Below, one piece after another: positions 8,150-17,738 of a stretch of DNA of 64,000 nucleotides. Each line of letters opens with the position of its first letter. Within the stretch, counting starts at the first letter, position 1. The notes under the pieces were generated by a model. It was not told the origin of the DNA. It did not search any database and saw nothing but the letters and a program-made list of their open reading frames with translations. The position numbers and the translations under genes are program-made. The DNA comes from Saccharopolyspora rosea (GTDB lineage: Bacteria; Actinomycetota; Actinomycetes; Mycobacteriales; Pseudonocardiaceae): assembly GCF_025643595.1 (NCBI RefSeq), contig NZ_CP102826.1, positions 2,046,001-2,110,000 of the forward strand, given 5' to 3'.

Positions 8150-9664
8150 ATGACGGGTCCGAAGGCCACCGAGGTCGAACAGCACGGCGTGGAGCGCATC
8201 CCCGACGAGGAGCGCACCGCCTCACCGGTGGACCTGTTCCGGTTGTGCTTCGGCGGCGCGAACACCTTCTCCACCGCGGTGCTCGGCGCGTTCCCGGTGC
8301 TGTTCGGCCTGTCGTTCTGGCAGGGCCTGGCGGCGACCGCGTGCGGATTGCTGGCCGGGGCGCTGGTGCTGTGCCCGATGGCGGTGTTCGGCCCGGTCAA
8401 CGGGACCAACAACGCGGTGTCGTCCTCGGCGCACCTGGGCGTGCACGGCCGGGTCGTCGGGTCCTTCCTGTCGCTGCTGACGGCCGTGACGTTCTTCGCG
8501 ATCTCGGTGTGGAGCTCCGGTGACGCGCTGGTCGGCGCGGCGAACCGGCTCGTCGGGATTCCGGAGGCCACGCCGTCGTTCGCGGTCGCCTACGCGGTGT
8601 TCGCCGTGCTGGTGCTGGTGGTCTGCCTCTACGGCTTCCGGTTGATGCTGCTGGTGAACAAGATCGCGGTGGTGGCGGCGACGCTGCTGTTCGTGGTCGG
8701 GCTGGTCGCCTTCGCCCCGTCCTTCGACCCCGCGTTCCCGGGAACCGGCGGCGGCGCGTTCTGGCCGTCGTTCGTCGGCTCGGCGCTGATCGTGCTGGCC
8801 AACCCGGTCTCCTTCGGCGCGTTCCTGGGCGACTGGTCGCGCTACATCCCGGCGGACACCCCGCGCGCGAGGGTCGTCTCCGCCGCGTTCCTCGCCCAGC
8901 TGGCCACGATCGTGCCGTTCCTGTTCGGCCTGGTCACGGCGACGGTCATCGCCACGCGGGCGCCGGAGTACCTGGGCGGTGCCGCGCCGAACTACGTCGG
9001 CGGGCTGCTGGCGGTCGCGCCGTGGTGGTACTTCGGCCCGCTGTGCCTGATCGCGCTGATCGGCGGCCTGTCGACCGGCACCACCGCGCTGTACGGGACG
9101 GGACTGGACTTCTCCAGCGTGTTCCCGCGCTTCTCCCGGTTCCAGGCCACGGCGCTGGTCGGCGCGCCCACCATCGCGCTGATCTTCGTCGGCCGCTTCG
9201 CGTTCAACGTGGTGCAGAGCATCTCGACCTTCGCGATGCTCATCGTCACCTGCACCGCGCCGTGGATGGTCGTCATGGTGCTGGGCTACCTGACCCGCCG
9301 CGGCTGGTACGACCCCGACGCCCTGCAGGTGTTCAACCGGCGGCAGCGCGGCGGCCGCTACTGGTTCGCGCACGGCTGGAACTGGCGCGGGCTGGCGGCC
9401 TGGCTGCTGTCGGCCGCCGTCGCGCTGCTGTTCGTCAACGTCCCCGGCCAGTTCGTCGGGCCGTTCGGCGACCTCGCGGGCGGTGTGGACATCAGCCTCC
9501 CGCTGTCGCTGCTGCTGTCCTCGGTCAGCTACCTCGCGCTGCTGCGCGCCTTCCCGGAACCGCGCGGCGTCTTCGGCCCCGACGGCCCGCGCTGGGTCCG
9601 GGCCGCGGACCGGGAAGTCCCGCCGATCAGCGAGCCCGCCCAGCGCCGCGCGCGCACCGGCTGA
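8150..9664 (+). CDS. NCS1-family purine/cytosine permease
   Basis: 504 residues with about 12 membrane segments. GPVNGTNNAVSSSAHLG, the loop LANPVSFGAFLGDWSRYIP and GGLSTGTTALYGTGLDFSSV are the conserved features of NCS1 nucleobase:cation symporters (CodB/PurP type), notably the SRY-P sequence. ATG 8150 follows GAAGGTGGGGGC. Its neighbours (an amine oxidase, a nucleoside hydrolase) fit a nitrogen-compound scavenging region. Exact substrate unknown. Confidence 0.88.
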   Translation: MTGPKATEVEQHGVERIPDEERTASPVDLFRLCFGGANTFSTAVLGAFPVLFGLSFWQGLAATACGLLAGALVLCPMAVFGPVNGTNNAVSSSAHLGVHGRVVGSFLSLLTAVTFFAISVWSSGDALVGAANRLVGIPEATPSFAVAYAVFAVLVLVVCLYGFRLMLLVNKIAVVAATLLFVVGLVAFAPSFDPAFPGTGGGAFWPSFVGSALIVLANPVSFGAFLGDWSRYIPADTPRARVVSAAFLAQLATIVPFLFGLVTATVIATRAPEYLGGAAPNYVGGLLAVAPWWYFGPLCLIALIGGLSTGTTALYGTGLDFSSVFPRFSRFQATALVGAPTIALIFVGRFAFNVVQSISTFAMLIVTCTAPWMVVMVLGYLTRRGWYDPDALQVFNRRQRGGRYWFAHGWNWRGLAAWLLSAAVALLFVNVPGQFVGPFGDLAGGVDISLPLSLLLSSVSYLALLRAFPEPRGVFGPDGPRWVRAADREVPPISEPAQRRARTG

Positions 9665-9714
9665 GAGCCTGTCTTCGGACTCGTTTTGGGTGGCGGCGCC
9701 GGGAGCGGAACCTC

Positions 9715-9795
9715 AGCGGCCGTCTCGACTGCGGAAGCCCCTCCTGATGTATGTCCAATACACGGCGTCGGGGCTGTCCTCGCGAGACGACCGCT
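9715..9795. repeat. Dispersed 80-bp hairpin element, full copy
   Basis: Outer arms AGCGGCCGTCTCG and CGAGACGACCGCT enclose a second stem (AAGCCCC/GGGGCT) and a central TGATGTATG..CAATACAC loop. The same architecture recurs at 55718, 61699 and 61879, with half copies at 2563 and 61500. Flanking sequence (GAGCCTGTCTTC.GACTCGTT on the left) is also shared. Located between the converging permease and GNAT genes. Confidence 0.85.
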
Positions 9796-9833
9796 GAGAA
9801 CCCGCGGCGGTGCGGGCTGCGAGACCACTCACC

Positions 9834-9859
9834 GAAAGAGAAAGCGGCTCACGCCGCTT
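9834..9859 (-). terminator. Portable terminator hairpin (TCTCTTT type), reverse orientation
   Basis: On the reverse strand it reads AAGCGGC-GTGA-GCCGCTT-TCTCTTT. It lies downstream of the reverse-strand GNAT gene. Near-identical hairpins occur at 19463, 55891, 61576 and 61815. Confidence 0.75.
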
Positions 9860-9998
9860 GCCATGCGGGTTCCGGGAGCAGGTTCGAAGACGGGCACTGA
9901 GGTGACCGCTCCGGCGGCCTCGCGCGCCACCGCCGAGGACCGCGGCCGTTCCCGGCCCGGCGGCCGCGCCCCGCCGCACGTGAGCCGGGCTCACGAGT

Positions 9999-10571
9999 TC
10001 ACGACCCGCCGCCGGACGAGCCGGGGCGCAGGTCGCCGACCGGGAGCGCGTCGAGCAGGGATCCGGGGAGCGGGCGGTCGGCGAGGACCAGCCGGTCGTC
10101 GCGGTCGTGGCCGACCAGGTGCAGGCCCGCCTTCTCCGCCACCCGCCGGGAAGCGCCGTGGTCGGGTTGCATGCGGGCGACCACCGGGGTGTCGGGGTCG
10201 ACGCGGCGGGCGAAGTCCGCTGCGCGGCGGGCGACGGCCGAGGCCCAGCCGCGTCCCCAGTGCTGCGGCGCGAAGCGGTAGTAGAGGTTGAACACCCGGT
10301 CGCGCCCTGCGTTCAGGTAGCGCACGCCGCCGAATCCGACCACGTCGGTGATATCCGGTTCGTCCGGGTTGATCAGGATCGTCCAGTATCCGATGTGGAA
10401 CCGGCGCCAGTCGTCGAGCCAGTTCTCCAGCATCGCCGCGCCCTCGGCGCGTCCGCGCAGCGGGCCGCTCGGGTTGTAGCGGTTGGTGGCGGGATCCGAG
10501 TGCAGCGCGACGAGCGCGTCCAGGTCGTCGGGGCGGGGCGGGCGGACGGCGAAGCCGTCATCGGTGCGCAT
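9999..10571 (-). CDS. GNAT-family N-acetyltransferase
   Basis: 190 residues. VRPPRPDDLDALVALHSDP is the typical first strand and helix of ribosomal-protein-alanine-type (RimJ-like) GNATs. FAPQHWGRGWASAVARRAADF carries the acetyl-CoA binding loop (QxxGxG/A, here QHWGRGWA), and SRRVAEKAGLHLVG is the terminal motif. It transfers an acetyl group to an unknown amine. It is monocistronic, and its 3' end faces the repeat and terminator cluster at 9.7-9.9 kb. Confidence 0.85.
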   Translation of the reverse strand: MRTDDGFAVRPPRPDDLDALVALHSDPATNRYNPSGPLRGRAEGAAMLENWLDDWRRFHIGYWTILINPDEPDITDVVGFGGVRYLNAGRDRVFNLYYRFAPQHWGRGWASAVARRAADFARRVDPDTPVVARMQPDHGASRRVAEKAGLHLVGHDRDDRLVLADRPLPGSLLDALPVGDLRPGSSGGGS

Positions 10572-10674
10572 GGGGGCTTTGTAGCGCGCGATCCGCTGCG
10601 CGGCGAGCCCTTTTCACGACGACGCCGGCCCCGCCTGGTCGGCGGGACCGGCGCCGCGACCGGCGGGTCGCCAG

Positions 10675-10833
10675 TCAGTCGTCCTCCGGCTTGGCGTGGT
10701 CGGGCACGCCCGGGTTGGGGTCCCGGGACAGGTCGATCAGCGGGTGCAGCCCCGCGCCCTCCGGTGCTGCGTGGCTCGGACCGTCGTGCTCGCGCTCGCG
10801 CGCGGAGTCGTTGGCCGGGCGTTCGGTGCCCAT
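10675..10833 (-). CDS. Small hydrophilic protein of unknown function
   Basis: 52 residues, from MGTERPANDS to HAKPEDD. GAGGAGG is seven bases before the ATG, which makes it a credible gene despite its size. It is acidic, with many Pro, Asp, Glu and His, and no hydrophobic core, so probably disordered. No family recognised. Confidence 0.55.
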   Translation of the reverse strand: MGTERPANDSAREREHDGPSHAAPEGAGLHPLIDLSRDPNPGVPDHAKPEDD

Positions 10834-11466
10834 CTCGTCCTCCTCGGGGTCGAGGTTCGTCCGTCCATAGTGGTGCTACCAGGATGCCTGTCGCCAAGCG
10901 CTTGTTCAGCACCGGGATGCGGCATGCGGTGGCAGCCCCCGGTAGCACGAACGGCGCAGTGGTGTTCGCGTATTTCCCGTCCGGTTCCGCCGACCCGGGG
11001 AATCCCCCGGTGTGCGTCCGGCGAGGACCGGTCGAGCACCTGTTCGAGGATCGCACGCCGCTGCGCGCTCGGACGGGTGCGAAGGCGTCCGCTCAGCGCG
11101 AACGGACGCGCTCGGCGCACAACCGGCCCCTTCCCGACCCGGAATTCACCGATCGTCACCTATTCAGCCCATTACCGACGGGTAAGGACGCGCGAGACGG
11201 CTTGTCGCAGCCACACCGGCCGGCAAGAAAGCGGGAACGCGCCAGGAAGCGTGAACATTTTTCAACGAGACGGCAATTTTCCAACCTTACACAGATGAGT
11301 GATGGTGGAATGTGGCTCCGGAGTTACCGTTGAGGTGCGGTGCATACCAATTGTGCGCCGTGCTCTCCGCTCTCTCCTGGAAGCGGAGGGCTGACAGAGG
11401 GGGCGACGACGTCAGGACCCGTGCTTTCGGGTCCCTGAGCGGTCGTTGGGACGGGAGTGATCCGAA
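10834..11466. other. Gene-free interval
   Basis: About 630 bases with no convincing gene on either strand. The stretch 11230-11310 is clearly AT-richer than its surroundings and looks like a promoter region. The short hairpin-forming sequence CTCCGCTCTCTCCTGGAAGCGGAG lies near 11360. Nothing else is recognised. Confidence 0.5.
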
Positions 11467-11760
11467 ATGGATCCTGTTGCTCGGTGTTCTGCCCTGACGT
11501 ACGAGGAATTGTGCGCGGAGCTGCTCTTCGCCAACCAGGCCAGGAAAGCCGCGCTCAGCAGAGGGGAATGCGCGGAGGCGCGGGTCGCCGAGGCGGCCGC
11601 GAACGGGCTGCTCGACGAACTCGCCGCCCGGTTGCGCCGCGGCGGTGAGCCTTCCGCGGGCCGGGGATGTCGTGACTCCGGAGGCCGGGCACCCGGACGT
11701 TGGGTGCGGGGCGGGCGGGGTGCCGGGGTCGCCGGAACCGAACCGCTGCTGCGGCGCTGA
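11467..11760 (+). CDS. Small helical protein of unknown function
   Basis: 97 residues. The first 60 (TYEELCAELLFANQARKAAL, then RVAEAAANGLLDELAARLRR) look like two amphipathic helices with good codon bias. The remainder is Gly/Arg-rich and may be read-through into non-coding sequence. GGGAG lies upstream of the ATG. No family recognised; the 3' end of the real gene could be shorter than the open frame suggests. Confidence 0.4.
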   Translation: MDPVARCSALTYEELCAELLFANQARKAALSRGECAEARVAEAAANGLLDELAARLRRGGEPSAGRGCRDSGGRAPGRWVRGGRGAGVAGTEPLLRR

Positions 11761-11827
11761 CCCCGTGCGGCTCCCGCCGTCGGCGGAAGGGTCCACTGTG
11801 CTCCCCGGTGGGGCCGAGCGCGGGCGT

Positions 11828-13030
11828 TCAGTCGTCGAAGGTGCGCAGCACCAGGCCGGGGTGCGGTCCGGCGCCGAACGCGGTCGACTTGCGCGGCAGC
11901 CGCAGCCCCGCCGCGAGGACACCGCGCAGGTCCTCCTGCCGCGGTGGGGCCAGCAACACCGCGACGCCGCCCTGTTCGCGGACGCGGCGCACCGCCCGGC
12001 TCGGACTGGGCTCGTAGTGGATCTCCTCCGGGACGTCCGGGACACCCCACAGCGCGCCGAGCAGCGCGTGGTGCAGGACGACCACGTGCAGGTTGTGCAG
12101 GCCGGCGGGAACGCAGCGCAGCGCATCGGCCAGCAGGCCCTCGTGGGGATCGGTGAGCAGGAACGCGCCCAGCTCGGTCACGGCCGCGAAAGCCACCGTG
12201 CGCCCGGCGGTCTGGCGCAGCGTCGGCAGCCATTCGGTGATGTCGCCGTGCAGGCGCGTGACGCGGAACGCCCGGGACGCGGCGTCCATTGCGGACCACG
12301 GGTCGACGAACGGCAGCACGCGGTGCACCGGTGAGATCCGGATCTGGCTGCGCCGGGTGTCCACCAGCAGCGCCTCGACGAAGTCCCACGGGCCGGGGCC
12401 GTCGCCCGCCGCGTGCAGCTCGCGCCGCAGCTGCCGGGCGGCCACCCACCGGTGGTGGCCGTCGGCGATGAGCGCGGGCACGCGGGCGAGTTCGTCGGCG
12501 ATCTCGGCGTGCACGGCGGGCTGGGTGATCCGCCACAGCCGGTGGCGCTGCCCGTCGGAGCCGAGGACTTCGGCGATCGGCCGGTGCAGCGAGATGGCGT
12601 CGAGGTGCGCCGAGACGGTGCCCGTGCCGGGATAGCCGAGCAGCAGCGGGTCCAGGTTGAGCCGCCCGGTGCCCATCACGCGCGCGATCGCCGCGGCGCG
12701 TTCCGGGATGACGTCCTCGCGCGGGAGCAGGCGGCTGTCCAGGTGCACCGAGGCGAGGACGCCGCGCTGGGCCCCGTGCGGGCCGGTCTGCTCGTAGGCG
12801 TAGACGGCGGGGCGGTTCTCGCGGACCAACGTGCCGCTGCGCTGCCAGGAGCGCAGCACGTTCGCCGTCTCCTCGGCCACGCCGTCCCAGGAGTCGCCGA
12901 GCTGACCCCACGGCGTCGCGTAGCGCCCCGCCAGATCGCGCAGCCGTTCCGGGGCCACTCGCCAGCCGCGGAACGGCTCGACGCGCACACCGGTGAGGAC
13001 TTTTCCCGCGGTGCGACCGGTTTTCGGCAC
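11828..13030 (-). CDS. DUF1015 family protein
   Basis: 400 residues. GVRVEPFRGWRVAPERLRDL at the N-terminus, LYPGTG-like LLGYPGTGTVSAHLDAI, and the diagnostic PALIADGHHRWVAARQLR identify the DUF1015 family. Biochemical function is unknown; members often lie near serine/phosphoserine or stress genes. GTG 13030 is chosen because GAGGAG lies nine bases upstream. It follows the PadR-nitronate monooxygenase operon in the same direction after a 68-base gap. Confidence 0.85.
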   Translation of the reverse strand: MPKTGRTAGKVLTGVRVEPFRGWRVAPERLRDLAGRYATPWGQLGDSWDGVAEETANVLRSWQRSGTLVRENRPAVYAYEQTGPHGAQRGVLASVHLDSRLLPREDVIPERAAAIARVMGTGRLNLDPLLLGYPGTGTVSAHLDAISLHRPIAEVLGSDGQRHRLWRITQPAVHAEIADELARVPALIADGHHRWVAARQLRRELHAAGDGPGPWDFVEALLVDTRRSQIRISPVHRVLPFVDPWSAMDAASRAFRVTRLHGDITEWLPTLRQTAGRTVAFAAVTELGAFLLTDPHEGLLADALRCVPAGLHNLHVVVLHHALLGALWGVPDVPEEIHYEPSPSRAVRRVREQGGVAVLLAPPRQEDLRGVLAAGLRLPRKSTAFGAGPHPGLVLRTFDD

Positions 13031-13098
13031 CCCAGTGGTCTCCTCGTCGTCGGCTCCTCCGCGCGGCCGTCCTGTCGCCGAACGTGCCGGCCTCCACG

Positions 13099-13653
13099 TT
13101 ACCCCGCGCCGCGCGACCCTTTTCCGGCCAGTGCGGCCAGGATCTCGTCGCACCAGTCGAGCATCGCCTGTTCGGTGCGGATTCCGCCGCGCAGCACCAG
13201 GTGCTGGTGCAGCGACCGGCCGGACAGCGGTGCCGGGTCCGGGAAATCGCGCTGCTCGATCCGGCGGTAGAGGGCCAGTCGTTCGGCGTGCAGCCGGCGG
13301 TGCCGGGTGACCTCGGCGGTGACCGCGTCGACGTCGCCGAAGGAAGCGCCGCGGAGCTTGACCGACAGGGCGTTGCGCAGCGCGGGCGGGTCGACCGGTT
13401 CGCCGATCCAGCGCGCCAGCTCGTCGATCCCGGCGTCGCTGACCCGGTAGACCTTCTTGTCCGGGCGGCCTTCCTGGGCGACCTCGTCGGCGGTGACCCA
13501 GCCGTGCTCCACCATCCGCTTGAGGGTGCGGTAGATCTGCTGGTGGGTGGCCGCCCAGAAGTGGCCGATGGACTTGTCGAACCGGCGCGCCAGCTCGTAC
13601 CCGGACGCCGCGCGTTCCCGCAGCGACACCAGGATCGCGTGCTCCAACGACAC
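13099..13653 (-). CDS. PadR-family transcriptional regulator
   Basis: 184 residues. An N-terminal winged helix (ILVSLRERAASGYELARRFD, then HQQIYRTLKRMVEHGWV) is followed by DKKVYRVSDAGIDELARWI and a C-terminal coiled dimerisation helix typical of the PadR/Vir family. It starts nine bases after the nitronate monooxygenase stop, so both are in one operon. A strong palindrome upstream of that operon (14684-14718) is the likely operator, giving ligand-responsive autoregulation. Confidence 0.9.
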   Translation of the reverse strand: MSLEHAILVSLRERAASGYELARRFDKSIGHFWAATHQQIYRTLKRMVEHGWVTADEVAQEGRPDKKVYRVSDAGIDELARWIGEPVDPPALRNALSVKLRGASFGDVDAVTAEVTRHRRLHAERLALYRRIEQRDFPDPAPLSGRSLHQHLVLRGGIRTEQAMLDWCDEILAALAGKGSRGAG

Positions 13654-13662
13654 TCGTGCTCC

Positions 13663-14772
<1,110 letters not shown>

Positions 14773-16254
14773 TCAGCGGTCGGCAGGCCGGTAGACGCGG
14801 AGGGCCTCGTCGCGGGCGGAGAACTCGAAGACGCTGCCGGTGACGCCGACCTCGCCGTCCCGGGCCAGCGCGACCGGATCGCCGCGCACCTCGATGAGCA
14901 GCCGGTCGCGCTCCTCCTGGACGTAGGTGCGGCTGTTGGACATCGCCCCGGTCAGCGCGGCGACGCAGAACCGGATCCGGGAGAACCGCAGATCCGCGCG
15001 CACGTAGCGGATGTCGAGCACGCCGTCGTCCAGTCGGGGCCGCCAGGTCGGGGCGAAACCCTTGGGCTGGTAGCCGCTGTTGCCCACGAACAGCAACCAG
15101 ATCCGGCGGTCCAGCCCGTCGATGCGGACGTCGATCGGCTGGGCCCGGGCCAGCACGCGGACCAGCGCCGCCGCGGCGGCCGGCCACTTGCCCCACCGGT
15201 GCTGCCACTTCTCCCGCAGGCGCACCAGATCCGGGTACCCGCCGAGGCTCGCGGTGTTGACCAGCCAGCGCGGTGCGCCGCCGTCCACGCGGACCGTGCC
15301 GAGGTCCACGTGCACCGCCGATCCGGCGGCCAGTGCCCGGGCCGCGTCGTCCGCGGTCTCCACACCGACGTCCCGGGCGAAGTGGTTCAGCGTTCCCGCG
15401 GGCACCACGACCAGCGGGAGGTGCCGCGTGGCGGCCACGGCCGCCGCGGCGCCGACCGTGCCGTCACCGCCGGCGACGCCGAGCGCGCGGACCCGTTCCG
15501 GCTCGGCGTCGACCGCCTCGCGCAGCTGAGCGACGAGATCGCCGCCGTCGGCGGACAGGAAGGTGGCTTCGGGCCAGCGCTGCGCGAGCTCGGCCGCCGC
15601 GGCGTGGTCGTTGTTCCCGGAGGACGCGTTGACCAGCAACGCCAGCCCCTCGCCGCGCTCCAGCGCCGCCACGTTCTCGCTGGGGCGGGCGATCCCCGGG
15701 GTCACCGGCCGGACCGGCCACCAGCGCCGGGTGGCGAGACCGACGCCGGTGCCCACCAGCGCGCCGGTGGCGACGTCGCTCGGCCAGTGCACTCCGGTGT
15801 GCACCCGGGAATAGGCCACGGCCAGCGCCAGCGGAGCGAGCACCGCGCCCACGACCGGGGCCTCCATGCACACCGCCGTCGTGAACGCCGCGGCGGCGGC
15901 CGCGTGGCCGGACGGGAACGACGAGGACACCGGAGGGTCGATGAGGCGGCGGTGGCGCGGGACGAGTCCGGCGGCGGGTCTGCGGCGCGGTAGCAGCCGC
16001 TTGGTCACCAGGTTGGTCAGCGCGCTGGTGCCCGCGATCGCGGCGACGCCGCGCAGCGCGGCGCGGCGGGTCGGTCCCCTGCGGACGGCCAGTCCGGTGC
16101 CCACGGCGAACCACACCTTGCTGTGGTCGGCCAGTTGCGTCAGCGCTCGCAGCCAGTCGTCGGCCGGGGTGCGCGGCAACCGGGCGCTCCGGCGCACCAG
16201 ATCCCGATCGAGCCGGTCCACCGTCCGCCGCACTTGCCGCAACCGCCGCAACAT
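14773..16254 (-). CDS. PAP2 phosphatase - diacylglycerol/sphingosine kinase-like fusion protein
   Basis: 493 residues from ATG 16254 (a GTG at 16263 is possible). The N-terminal half has the PAP2 signatures KRLLPRRRPA, SSSFPSGHAAAAAAFTTA and YSRVHTGVHWPSDVATG, holding the acid-phosphatase Lys/Arg, His and Arg/His residues. The C-terminal half has ALLVNASSGNN, VAGGDGTVGAAAAVA (the GGDGT nucleotide loop) and VVPAGTLNHFARDVG of the DAGK/LCB kinase fold. Such fusions are common in actinobacteria and probably act on membrane lipid phosphates, perhaps phosphoinositol synthesis. It stands alone as a transcription unit. Confidence 0.9.
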   Translation of the reverse strand: MLRRLRQVRRTVDRLDRDLVRRSARLPRTPADDWLRALTQLADHSKVWFAVGTGLAVRRGPTRRAALRGVAAIAGTSALTNLVTKRLLPRRRPAAGLVPRHRRLIDPPVSSSFPSGHAAAAAAFTTAVCMEAPVVGAVLAPLALAVAYSRVHTGVHWPSDVATGALVGTGVGLATRRWWPVRPVTPGIARPSENVAALERGEGLALLVNASSGNNDHAAAAELAQRWPEATFLSADGGDLVAQLREAVDAEPERVRALGVAGGDGTVGAAAAVAATRHLPLVVVPAGTLNHFARDVGVETADDAARALAAGSAVHVDLGTVRVDGGAPRWLVNTASLGGYPDLVRLREKWQHRWGKWPAAAAALVRVLARAQPIDVRIDGLDRRIWLLFVGNSGYQPKGFAPTWRPRLDDGVLDIRYVRADLRFSRIRFCVAALTGAMSNSRTYVQEERDRLLIEVRGDPVALARDGEVGVTGSVFEFSARDEALRVYRPADR

Positions 16255-16319
16255 TCCGCACACGGTAGCCGTCGGCGGGGACCCGCCGGACCACGGCCGC
16301 CGAGCGCTCGGTTACCCTG

Positions 16320-16398
16320 GCTGATGGTGGTGGGGCTCACCGATCCGCCGGAGGCGGAGAAACCGCGGGTGACCGCCGACAGTCCCTACCGGACCCGG
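16320..16398 (+). promoter_or_regulatory. Candidate fluoride riboswitch (crcB motif)
   Basis: The stretch has GATGG, a GGTG-GGGCT-CACC hairpin, GCCGGAGGCGG, AAACCGC and then GCCGACAGTCCCTACC, resembling the order GATGG / CACC / AACCGCC / GCTGATGACTCCTAC of the fluoride riboswitch. It ends about 28 bases before a crcB start, where this riboswitch normally lies. The first hairpin is shorter than the consensus, so the identification is tentative. Confidence 0.5.
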
Positions 16399-16426
16399 CA
16401 ACGGGATCGAAGGTAGGGAGGCGTGT

Positions 16427-16897
16427 GTGACCACCGACATCGACACGACCGGGGTGACCGCTCGTCGCGCGGTGCGGCGCGAACGACTGCGCGCCCGGCT
16501 TCCGGTTCTCGGCGTCATCTCCGCGGGCGGTGGCCTGGGCGCGCTCGCCCGCTACGGCATCGCCGTGCTGCTCCCGAGCGAACCGGACCGGTTCCCGTGG
16601 GGGACGTTCACCACCAACGTGACCGGCTGCTTCCTCATCGGCGTCCTCATGGTGCTGATCACCGATGTGTGGTCCGCGCACCGGTTGCTGCGCCCGTTCC
16701 TCGGCGTCGGTCTCCTGGGCGGGTACACCACGTTCTCCACCTACGCCGTGGAGTTCCGGTCGCTGCTGCACCCCGGGGCGGTCGGCACCGCGTTCGCGTA
16801 CCTGGCCGGGACACCGGTGGCCGCGCTGCTCGCGGTGTTCGCGGGAGTGGTGCTCACCCGCCGGGTCACCGGAGTGGTGCGTCGGAAGGAGGACTGA
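16427..16897 (+). CDS. crcB: Fluoride channel CrcB/Fluc, first subunit
   Basis: 156 residues with four membrane helices. [34 protein letters not shown] and [14 protein letters not shown] hold the conserved Arg, Asn and TTFST residues of Fluc channels, which export fluoride as dual-topology dimers. It has a 30-residue charged N-terminal extension. GTG 16427 follows GGGAGG. First gene of a crcB-DUF190-crcB operon. Confidence 0.95.
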   Translation: MTTDIDTTGVTARRAVRRERLRARLPVLGVISAGGGLGALARYGIAVLLPSEPDRFPWGTFTTNVTGCFLIGVLMVLITDVWSAHRLLRPFLGVGLLGGYTTFSTYAVEFRSLLHPGAVGTAFAYLAGTPVAALLAVFAGVVLTRRVTGVVRRKED

Positions 16898-16898
16898 C

Positions 16899-17237
16899 GT
16901 GAAGCGGACCACGCGCGCGCTGCGGCTGTCCCTCTTCCTCGGCGAGGACGACCTGTGGCACCACAAGCCGCTCTACCACGAGATCGTCCGGCGGGCCAAG
17001 GAAGCGGGGCTCGCCGGGGCCACCGTGCTGCGCGGCAGCGAGGGCTTCGGCGCCTCGTCGACGGTCCACACCGTGCGACTGCTCGACCTGGCCGAGAACC
17101 TGCCGGTCCTGGTGCTCATCGTGGACCGCGAGGACAAGATCCGCGCGTTCCTGCCGCAGCTCGACGAGCTGGTCGCCGAGGGTGCGGCGCTGCTCGACGA
17201 GGTCGAGGTCATCCGCTACACGAGGGACGAAACGTGA
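16899..17237 (+). CDS. DUF190 family protein
   Basis: 112 residues. [39 protein letters not shown] and [19 protein letters not shown] match DUF190, a small PII-like fold protein nearly always coded between or beside crcB genes. A regulatory role in fluoride export is suspected in the family. AAGGAGG lies six bases before the GTG. It overlaps the second crcB by four bases. Confidence 0.9.
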   Translation: MKRTTRALRLSLFLGEDDLWHHKPLYHEIVRRAKEAGLAGATVLRGSEGFGASSTVHTVRLLDLAENLPVLVLIVDREDKIRAFLPQLDELVAEGAALLDEVEVIRYTRDET

Positions 17238-17599
17238 CGGCCGTGCTCGTCTTCTGCGGAGCCGTGGTCGGTGCTCCGCTGCGCTACCTGATCGACCGCG
17301 CGGTGCAGCGCAGGCACGACAGCGCCTTCCCGTGGGGGACCTTCGCGGTCAACCTCGCCGGGTCGCTGGTCCTGGGCGGCCTGGCCGGTGCCGGGGTGGC
17401 CCTGCCCGCGCAGGACACGGCGCTGGCCGGCACCGGGCTGTGCGGGGCGCTGACCACCTACAGCACGTTCAGCTACGAGACGCTGCGGCTGGTCGAGGGC
17501 CGGGCGTACTTCTACGCCGCCGCCAACGTGGTGGTCACGGTGATCGCCGGGGTCGGAGCCGCGATGTTCGGCTACGCCACGGTGCACGCGCTGGTCTAG
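17234..17599 (+). CDS. crcB: Fluoride channel CrcB/Fluc, second subunit
   Basis: 121 residues, four helices. [28 protein letters not shown] and [15 protein letters not shown] are the Fluc signatures. It starts at the GTG overlapping the DUF190 stop, so expression is coupled. Two divergent crcB copies in one operon suggest a heterodimeric channel with opposite topologies. Confidence 0.95.
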   Translation: MTAVLVFCGAVVGAPLRYLIDRAVQRRHDSAFPWGTFAVNLAGSLVLGGLAGAGVALPAQDTALAGTGLCGALTTYSTFSYETLRLVEGRAYFYAAANVVVTVIAGVGAAMFGYATVHALV

Positions 17600-17642
17600 G
17601 CGCGACGAGCGTCACGTGCCGGGGGCGCGGTTCGGGGAATAA

Positions 17643-17671
17643 TCTTCCATGGAAGACTCTTCCATTGGAAG
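17643..17671. promoter_or_regulatory. Tandem palindromic operator before the flavin monooxygenase operon
   Basis: TCTTCCATGGAAGA is a perfect 14-bp palindrome, followed two bases later by CTTCCATTGGAAG, a 13-bp palindrome with the same arms. They lie 68-96 bases upstream of the ATG at 17739. Two repeated sites of this form suggest a TetR- or MarR-type repressor. No regulator gene is adjacent. Confidence 0.6.
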
Positions 17672-17738
17672 CATGCGGACGTGCCGGTCCGGGAGCCGGG
17701 CAACCACGGCGCCGCATCGACCCGGGAGGAACCGCGCG

